From: Bin87 sp034423595
GTDB taxonomy: Bacteria; Chloroflexota; Dehalococcoidia; Lucifugimonadales; UBA3495
Reading direction: 5' to 3'
DNA length: 64,000 nt
Assembly (NCBI GenBank): GCA_965207025.1
Contig: OZ242258.1
Coordinates: 1,984,001-2,048,000 of the forward strand
Part shown: one piece after another, positions 58,459 to 64,000 of the stretch
Layout of the letters: each line of letters starts with the position of its first letter
How positions within the stretch are numbered: position 1 is the first letter of the stretch
Translations under genes and position numbers: made by a program
The notes under the pieces: generated by a model
The model's database searches: none
Told to the model about the DNA's origin: nothing
The model's input: only the letters and a program-made list of their open reading frames with translations

Positions 58459-58647
58459 CGCTTCCTCCGAGGTCGTGCAATTGCGGTTCGGGCCGCGGCG
58501 CAATTCTACAACAACCGCCCGACCCGGGAGCGGCCGGCTTCAAACTCCCGGCGAGAGGGCTGCGGCAGGTGAGCGCTGGCCGCCTGTTTTACCAGCCCTA
58601 CCGGATGATGTACACTTACGACAATCCCTGCATTGGTAGGCCAAATC

Positions 58648-59682
58648 GTGGCACAAGTTACCGTAATCGGCACCGGTCTTATTGGGACCTCCCTGGGACT
58701 CGCTCTGAAGGCTTCGTCCCTGCGGAGCCTCACCGTGGTTGGCACGGACGCCGAACACTCAGCCCGCTCCGGGGCGAATCGCATGAACGCATTCGACAAG
58801 GTGGAGAATCGGCTGGGCAACGCGATTGAAGAGGCGGACATCATCGTGCTGGCGACGCCGGTTCTGGCGATGCGCGAGTTGATGGAGGGCATGGCTCCGT
58901 ACCTTCCGGAGGGCTGCGTCGTGACCGACGTGGGCAGCACCAAGACCCAGGTATTGCAATGGGCCGACGAGTTGTTGCCGGATTCGGTGGACTTCGTGGG
59001 CGGGCATCCGATGGCCGGCCGTGAGACTCCCGGCCCGGAAAACGCTGACGGAACCCTGTTTTCCGGCAAACCTTATTGCGTGATCCCCAGCCCGAAGGCC
59101 AGCCAGCGAGCGGTCGGGGAAATCACAACCCTGGCCGAAGCGGTGGGGGCGGTGCCGTACTTCATCAGCGTGGATGAGCACGACAGCTTCGTGGCCGCCG
59201 TGAGCCATTTGCCATTCGTCCTTTCCACCGCCCTGGTGGGTTGCACCAGCAAATCCGCCAACTGGTCGGACATCGGGCAGTTGGCGTCGTCGGGGTACCG
59301 GGACATCACCCGCCTGGCATCGGGCGACACCATCATGCACCGGGACATCTGCGTAAGCAACGCGCAACCGATCGTGGCGTGGATCGACGCATTCATCCGG
59401 GAACTGTACGAATACCGAAAGTTGCTGGATACAGAGGGGGAGCCGCCCGACAGCGGGGCCGTGGAAACACTGTTCGAGGACGCGCGCATCGCGCGGGCCA
59501 AGTGGCTGGCCGGTGAAGTAAACCCAAAAGCGCGTGAGATGCAGCAGGCGTCCGAATACCCCAGCTTCGGGCAATCCATGAGCCAGATGTTCATGGGCAG
59601 TTGGGGCGAACGGGCGATGCGCCGGATGATGGGGCAGCGGGATGATGATCGCGAGAACCGTCGGCCATCTGATCGCAGGTAA
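58648..59682 (+). CDS. tyrA: Prephenate dehydrogenase
   Basis: GTG 58648 gives MAQVTVIGTGLIGTSLGLAL, the NAD fold. DVGSTKTQVLQWADE, FVGGHPMAGRETPGPENADG and VAAVSHLPFVLSTAL with the catalytic His are typical of TyrA. It converts prephenate to 4-hydroxyphenylpyruvate for tyrosine. TTG 58633 is the alternative. aroA follows by 17 bases, so both serve aromatic amino acids. No ACT domain is present. Confidence 0.94.
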   Translation: MAQVTVIGTGLIGTSLGLALKASSLRSLTVVGTDAEHSARSGANRMNAFDKVENRLGNAIEEADIIVLATPVLAMRELMEGMAPYLPEGCVVTDVGSTKTQVLQWADELLPDSVDFVGGHPMAGRETPGPENADGTLFSGKPYCVIPSPKASQRAVGEITTLAEAVGAVPYFISVDEHDSFVAAVSHLPFVLSTALVGCTSKSANWSDIGQLASSGYRDITRLASGDTIMHRDICVSNAQPIVAWIDAFIRELYEYRKLLDTEGEPPDSGAVETLFEDARIARAKWLAGEVNPKAREMQQASEYPSFGQSMSQMFMGSWGERAMRRMMGQRDDDRENRRPSDRR

Positions 59683-59699
59683 AACGGAGGAGGGTTCCC

Positions 59700-60995
59700 G
59701 TGGAGCAGATTGTCCGCAGCCCGGAACGATTCGCCGGCGCACTGGCTGTGCCGGGCGACAAATCGGTTTCGCACCGTTCGCTGATTTTGAACGCCATCGC
59801 CAACGGCAGCGCGACCGTTACCGGCATTTCCGATGGGGCGGACGTTCGCTCCACCGGGGCCTGTCTGCGCGCCATGGGCGTCGGCATCGAGCCTCTCGAT
59901 GAGCCGGGGAGCTTCCTGGTTTCCGGTTTGGGGCCGAATCTCCACGAACCGGCCGACATGCTGGATGCGGGGAACAGCGGCACGTCCATGCGCCTGCTTT
60001 CCGGATTGCTGGCCAGCCAGGGATTCCTGTCCGTGCTGACGGGCGACGGTTCCCTGCGTACCCGGCCCATGGGACGCATCGTGCAGCCGTTGCAGCAGAT
60101 GGGCGCGTCGATCATGGGCCGCAGCGGCGACACGCTGGCGCCGTTGGCGATTCGGGGAGGCAGTCTGCGCTCCATCGAATACGAGATGCCCGTGGCCAGC
60201 GCACAGGTGAAATCGTGCCTGATGCTGGCCGGGCTTGCGGCGTCCGGGCCGACGGTGCTGCACCAACCGGCGCTGTCCCGTGATCACACCGAACGCATGA
60301 TGGCGGCTATGGGCGCCCGTGTGGAAACCGACGGACTGGCCCTAACCCTCCATCCGGCGGAATTGCAGGCAGTGGATGTGGCCGTTCCCGGCGACATCTC
60401 ATCCGCCGCTTTCTGGATGGTTGCCGGACTTATTCATCCCAACGCCCGGGTCACCATTACTGGCGTTGGCCTGAATCCCAGCCGGGCCGGCATCATCGAC
60501 GCGCTGCAAATGATGGGCGCCGGCGACTCGTTGCTGCTGGAAAACGAACGGGTGGAAGGCGGCGAGCCGGTTGCCGACGTGGTGGCTTCATCCGCCAGTC
60601 TCAAGGGTATCGAACTGGGTGGCGAGATCATTCCCATCATGATTGACGAGCTGCCGGTGCTGGCAGTCGCCGCCTGTTTCGCCGACGGAGAGACTGTGAT
60701 CCGCGATGCAGCAGAACTGCGCGTCAAGGAATCGGACCGCATTGCCACCACCGTGTCGGAACTGACCCGCCTGGGCGGCCAGCTAGAACCTCGCGACGAT
60801 GGGATGGTGATACACGGCGTGGGTCGGCTGTCCGGCGCGGAAGTGGAAAGCCACGGCGACCACCGCCTGGCGATGTCTATGGCCGTGGCAGGACTGGCGG
60901 CTTCGGGGGAAACGGTGATCCACGGCGCGGAGGACGCGTCGGTGTCCTACCCCACGTTCTGGGAGCACCTGGCGGCCCTGACCGACGGCCAATGA
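59700..60995 (+). CDS. aroA: 3-phosphoshikimate 1-carboxyvinyltransferase (EPSP synthase)
   Basis: GTG start behind GGAGGAGG. FAGALAVPGDKSVSHRSLIL at the N-terminus, LDAGNSGTSMRLLSGLLASQ (the PEP/glyphosate-site loop) and RVKESDRIATTVSEL with HGDHRLAMSMAVAG are diagnostic. It joins PEP to shikimate-3-phosphate. The NSGTSMRL loop is like class II-type enzymes. It overlaps gmk by ATGA. Confidence 0.96.
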   Translation: MEQIVRSPERFAGALAVPGDKSVSHRSLILNAIANGSATVTGISDGADVRSTGACLRAMGVGIEPLDEPGSFLVSGLGPNLHEPADMLDAGNSGTSMRLLSGLLASQGFLSVLTGDGSLRTRPMGRIVQPLQQMGASIMGRSGDTLAPLAIRGGSLRSIEYEMPVASAQVKSCLMLAGLAASGPTVLHQPALSRDHTERMMAAMGARVETDGLALTLHPAELQAVDVAVPGDISSAAFWMVAGLIHPNARVTITGVGLNPSRAGIIDALQMMGAGDSLLLENERVEGGEPVADVVASSASLKGIELGGEIIPIMIDELPVLAVAACFADGETVIRDAAELRVKESDRIATTVSELTRLGGQLEPRDDGMVIHGVGRLSGAEVESHGDHRLAMSMAVAGLAASGETVIHGAEDASVSYPTFWEHLAALTDGQ

Positions 60996-61621
60996 CCGGA
61001 CCTGTCGAACTGCCGCAGGCCAGCCCGGCGCCGCCTTTGCTCGTCGTTCTATCGGGTCCCTCTGCATCGGGCAAGGGAACGCTGGTGGCCGCGCTGCGGG
61101 AACTGGATCGCCCCTGGCACTTCGCCGTAACCGCGACCACGCGCCCCATGCGAACGGGCGAAGTGAACGGCGAGGACTACATCTTTCTGGACGTGGACAC
61201 GTTCCTGCGCATGCGCGAGCGGGACGAACTGCTGGAATCGGCGCAAGTATATGACCGTTGGTACGGCGTCCCCCGCCAGCAGGTACGTGATCCCCTGATT
61301 GCCGGCAAGGATGTTATCCTTGAAATTGACGTGCAAGGTGCCGCGACCATCCGCCAGATCGCGCCGGAGGCGCTGACCATTTTCGTGATGCCAGCCAGTA
61401 TTGAAGAACTCAAAGGCAGACTGGCCGGCCGGGGCACCGAGGACGATTCCGAGATGAACCGGCGGCTGCAAGAGGCGTCCGTCGAAATATCGAGGATAAG
61501 CGAATTTGATTACCGGGTGGTGAATCGCAACGAGGCGCTAGATGACGCGGTTCGAGAGATAGATGCCATCATTGCCGCCGAGAAATGCCGAGTCAACCCT
61601 CGCTTGGTTCAAATGCTGTGA
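60992..61621 (+). CDS. gmk: Guanylate kinase
   Basis: The P-loop is VVLSGPSASGKGTLVAAL near residue 15, followed by FAVTATTRPMRTGEVNGEDY with the GMP-binding residues, and VILEIDVQGAATIRQ. It makes GDP from GMP. At 209 residues it is of normal length. The start overlaps aroA by four bases, so it is coupled to an amino acid gene, an unusual pairing. Confidence 0.96.
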   Translation: MTGPVELPQASPAPPLLVVLSGPSASGKGTLVAALRELDRPWHFAVTATTRPMRTGEVNGEDYIFLDVDTFLRMRERDELLESAQVYDRWYGVPRQQVRDPLIAGKDVILEIDVQGAATIRQIAPEALTIFVMPASIEELKGRLAGRGTEDDSEMNRRLQEASVEISRISEFDYRVVNRNEALDDAVREIDAIIAAEKCRVNPRLVQML

Positions 61622-61633
61622 CCGGAGACCGAA

Positions 61634-62542
61634 ATGACCACGCAAACCGAAACTCCCTTGCGCCCACGTCTGCCCGACTGGTTGAAGGTCAGGATGCCGG
61701 GCGGCCCGCGCTACATCGAGCTGAAGCAACTGATGCGGGACAGCCAACTGCATACGGTTTGCGAGGAAGCCCACTGCCCCAACATCGGCGAATGCTGGGA
61801 ACGCTCGGCGGCAACGTTCATGATCCTGGGCGACATCTGCACACGAGCCTGCGCGTATTGCGCCGTCACCACCGGGCGGCCGGGCACGCTAGACCTGGGC
61901 GAGCCGTTCCGCCTAGCCGCCACGGTGAAGCGCATGGGGTTGAAGTATTGCGTCATCACCTCGGTGAACCGTGACGACCTCCCCGACGGCGGAGCGGGCC
62001 TATTCGCGGCCTGCATCAAGCAGGTGCGGGCCGCCGTGCCGGGTTGTCGGGTCGAAGTGTTGATACCCGACTTTGACGGCAACTGGGACGCTTTGGAGAA
62101 GGTGGTATCGGCGGGCCCGGAAGTGCTGAACCACAACATCGAGTCGGTGGAGCGCGTGTTCCGCCGAGTCCGTCCCAAGGGAGACTATCGACAGTCGCTG
62201 GAGTTGATCCGTCGGGTCAAGAAGATCAATCCTTCAATGCCCACCAAGTCCGGCATCATCGTGGGTATGGGCGAGACGATGGACGAGGTCCGTGAGACCA
62301 TGGCGGATTTGCGCTCCGTGGACTGCGACCTGCTAACCATTGGCCAGTACCTTCGCCCATCCATCAAGCACATCAAGATAGACCGTTTCTACACGCCGGC
62401 CGAGTTTGTGGAATTACGCGAGGCTGGCGAGGCAATGGGTTTCAAGCATGTGGCGGCCGGCCCGCTGGTACGCTCGTCATACCACGCCGACGACCAGCAC
62501 ACTGCGGCGGCAACCCAGTTGGCCAAGACCGTTGCGAAGTAG
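61634..62542 (+). CDS. lipA: Lipoyl synthase
   Basis: The auxiliary cluster motif is CEEAHCPNIGEC and the radical SAM motif CTRACAYCAV; both are intact. VTSVNRDDLPDGGAGLFAAC, LNHNIESVERVFRRVRPKGD and TKSGIIVGMGETMDEV follow, then a C-terminal VRSSYHADDQ with the cluster-ligand Ser. It inserts two sulfurs in protein-bound octanoate. It is 12 bases after gmk. lipB is not in the window. Confidence 0.97.
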   Translation: MTTQTETPLRPRLPDWLKVRMPGGPRYIELKQLMRDSQLHTVCEEAHCPNIGECWERSAATFMILGDICTRACAYCAVTTGRPGTLDLGEPFRLAATVKRMGLKYCVITSVNRDDLPDGGAGLFAACIKQVRAAVPGCRVEVLIPDFDGNWDALEKVVSAGPEVLNHNIESVERVFRRVRPKGDYRQSLELIRRVKKINPSMPTKSGIIVGMGETMDEVRETMADLRSVDCDLLTIGQYLRPSIKHIKIDRFYTPAEFVELREAGEAMGFKHVAAGPLVRSSYHADDQHTAAATQLAKTVAK

Positions 62543-62549
62543 CTCAAAC

Positions 62550-62621
62550 CCGCTCATGGTGAGCCTGTCGAACCATCCACCGGTAGCAGGGGCATCCTTC
62601 GACAAGCCCAGGATGAGCGAA
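62550..62621. repeat. Two inverted-orientation copies of the TTCGACAGGCTCA repeat
   Basis: CGCTCATGGTGAGCCTGTCG (minus orientation, 62551-62570) and CCTTCGACAAGCCCAGGATG (plus, 62596-62615) face each other between convergent lipA and HAD genes. The pair could fold as one large hairpin and stop both transcripts. Confidence 0.7.
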
Positions 62622-62667
62622 AGATAGGCTGAAGACGCGCGGTAACGGGTCAGAGGGCGCGCTAGGG

Positions 62668-63570
62668 TTAGGTATTCGAGTTGCGTAGAGATAGTGGCGC
62701 GATCGGGTTGGCCTCGCTGGGCAACTGCGCCAGTTCCCCGGTTCGCCCGCGCCATAGGGACGCCATCGGCCAGGATGTCCACGCGGGCGGGTTGGGCTCA
62801 GTTAAGCTTTCTCCGGCGGGGATAATGCCCGAGTCCTGATCGTCCTGCGGGTTGTCCGCATCGGGACGCCAGGGCCAGGGCAGGTGGCGGACCCACGGAT
62901 TCGAACCGGGCGCTCCTTCCGCAGTCGCTACCGCCGCCAGCACCTGGTGAGGTCGATAAAGTTGATAGCTGGGGCCCTGTTCCACCGTCGCGTCCCGGTC
63001 AATGGCCGACCACAGCGCCGCGCCGGACGCTGACCCAACGCTGCGGGCGCAAGCCACATCCTGCGGTCCATCGCCCACGTACATGGCGTCTTCAGGATCT
63101 ACTCCCAGACTGTTGAGCACGGTTCGCAGTCCGTCGGGCGCGGGTTTGTAGGGACGCGCGTCGGTCTTGAAATCCGCGTATTCGACCAGCGAGGCCAGCC
63201 CCGACCGTTGCAACTCCGCATGGCCGAACTCAGGAATCTTGTCCGACAGCACACCGATCCGGATACCCCGTCGATTCAGCGCCCCAAGCACGCTGGCGAC
63301 GCCGGGAAAAAGATAGTTCCGAAAGTTGAGAATGCTGTCGTATGGGTCCAGGTAGATTTTGAGTATCTTTTCCAGCTCATCCTCGGCATCGGGACGGCTA
63401 CCGAAGAACCACAGCAGATGTTGGCGAAACGGACGATGAAATTCGGCGGCTACGGCCTCCGCCGTTGGCGGCGGCGCCCCAAGCTCCGCCGCCGTGTTTT
63501 CCATCAAACGGAGGTGGATGCCCCAACTGTCCCACAGCGTGAGATCCCAGTCGAATATCACCGCGCGCAT
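62668..63570 (-). CDS. HAD-superfamily phosphatase
   Basis: The first HAD motif is VIFDWDLTLWDSWG with the nucleophile Asp, motif II is IGVLSDKIPEFG, the Lys is in ARPYKPAPDG and motif IV is MYVGDGPQDV. It resembles phosphoglycolate phosphatase-type enzymes. The first 220 residues are the domain; the last 80 are Pro/Trp-rich (LPWPWRPDADNPQDDQDSG) and match nothing I know. The start is four bases after the MBL-fold gene stop. Confidence 0.85.
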   Translation of the reverse strand: MRAVIFDWDLTLWDSWGIHLRLMENTAAELGAPPPTAEAVAAEFHRPFRQHLLWFFGSRPDAEDELEKILKIYLDPYDSILNFRNYLFPGVASVLGALNRRGIRIGVLSDKIPEFGHAELQRSGLASLVEYADFKTDARPYKPAPDGLRTVLNSLGVDPEDAMYVGDGPQDVACARSVGSASGAALWSAIDRDATVEQGPSYQLYRPHQVLAAVATAEGAPGSNPWVRHLPWPWRPDADNPQDDQDSGIIPAGESLTEPNPPAWTSWPMASLWRGRTGELAQLPSEANPIAPLSLRNSNT

Positions 63571-63574
63571 GGTA

Positions 63575-64000
63575 TCAGCAATGTCCGGGATGGTTGTGGC
63601 CGCCGCCCTGGTAATCGATGGCGCTGGGCATTACCGTGGTGCCGGGATGCTCCGCCCGACCAATGTTCACGGTGAATGCTCCGCTGGCGTAATGCAGCAC
63701 GCCGCTCACCTCCAGGGTGGGGGAATCCGACAGGTACGTGATGCCGCCGTCGGCATCGATGCGGAAGGGGCGGTCGTGTCCCGGATAGATGGTGTTGGCG
63801 CTGGCGACAATCTTCTGGATGCTGGCGCGGGCGTCGGCCTCGCTCCAGAAAACGATGGCCGGCGTACCCCTCCCAATGGCGCCGGCGTCGGACATAGCGT
63901 CGCCACCCACGCACACCGTTCCGCCGGCGGTCTCCACCACCACGCTGACGTGGCCCCTGGTGTGGCCCGGGGTTTCGATGAGGCGGACGCCGGGTTCCAG
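63575..64000 (-). CDS. MBL-fold metallo-hydrolase, 5' end cut by window edge
   Basis: The frame is open to the last base of the window. It contains ETPGHTRGHVSVVVE, the metallo-beta-lactamase GHTxGH motif, CVGGDAMSD with a metal Asp, and TIYPGHDRPF with the last metal His. The N-terminal HxHxDH motif would lie outside the window. Likely a glyoxalase II-like or lactonase-like hydrolase. It precedes the HAD phosphatase in the same transcript. Confidence 0.85.
   Translation of the reverse strand: MEPGVRLIETPGHTRGHVSVVVETAGGTVCVGGDAMSDAGAIGRGTPAIVFWSEADARASIQKIVASANTIYPGHDRPFRIDADGGITYLSDSPTLEVSGVLHYASGAFTVNIGRAEHPGTTVMPSAIDYQGGGHNHPGHC

Overview
The window looks like a GC-rich, gene-dense chromosome segment of an uncultured bacterium, most probably Chloroflexota of the SAR202/Dehalococcoidia type. 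This is inferred from gene content, not from a marker phylogeny. The supporting content is four family III (CaiB-type) CoA-transferases, two luciferase-like flavin monooxygenases, an enoyl-CoA hydratase, a FAS1/MaoC-like dehydratase, many lipoproteins with long low-complexity linkers, a CtaG-type oxidase assembly protein, and no obvious outer-membrane genes. Most genes are on the minus strand in short overlapping runs.

Left part (1-24.4 kb): two tandem Cys-rich RCC1-like propeller genes (the first cut by the window edge) are followed by a degenerate replication module (zinc ribbon plus Toprim primase, frameshifted) lying at the 3' end of a tRNA-Thr(CGT). Then come a cupin, a monooxygenase/methyltransferase/quinone-reductase/2-hydroxyacid dehydrogenase group, an orphan OppD-OppF ATPase pair, a large GT-C membrane glycosyltransferase with zinc ribbons, and a long minus-strand run: hom, thrC, folE, a BioF2-like acyltransferase, a MshA-like glycosyltransferase and DUF502. 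The rpsF-ssb-rpsR operon carries unusual low-complexity tails. Just upstream of it is a TlpA-like thioredoxin lipoprotein whose first active-site Cys codon is an in-frame TGA followed by a SECIS-like hairpin, so it is a candidate selenoprotein.

Middle part (24.7-49.1 kb): pth, a gluzincin metalloprotease lipoprotein, nudC, a VapBC-like pair, and an alternation of CoA-thioester genes (four CoA-transferases, hydratase, SDR, FAS1-like dehydratase) with accessory islands. The islands hold an Mrr-like nuclease, an AbiGi-like protein with its own palindrome, Uma2, an ankyrin lipoprotein overlapping a Swt1-type HEPN protein, a DUF2283/BECR-like pair, and a three-gene operon of DNA adenine methylase, ParB-like protein and PD-(D/E)XK-like nuclease that looks like an undescribed restriction-type system.

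Right part (49.2-64 kb): a UshA-like metallophosphatase lipoprotein, a dimeric alpha/beta barrel protein, a FixH/YtkA-like protein coupled to CtaG, DUF6338 with a 36-residue polyproline peptide gene, a second monooxygenase, an HpaI aldolase with a ThDP-dependent decarboxylase, then a core run tyrA-aroA-gmk-lipA, a HAD phosphatase and an MBL-fold hydrolase cut by the right edge. At least three families of short dispersed palindromic repeats fill the intergenic gaps. Several enzymes lack catalytic residues (aspartic protease-like, SDR, one CoA-transferase, PIN), a recurrent theme. No rRNA or CRISPR was seen.
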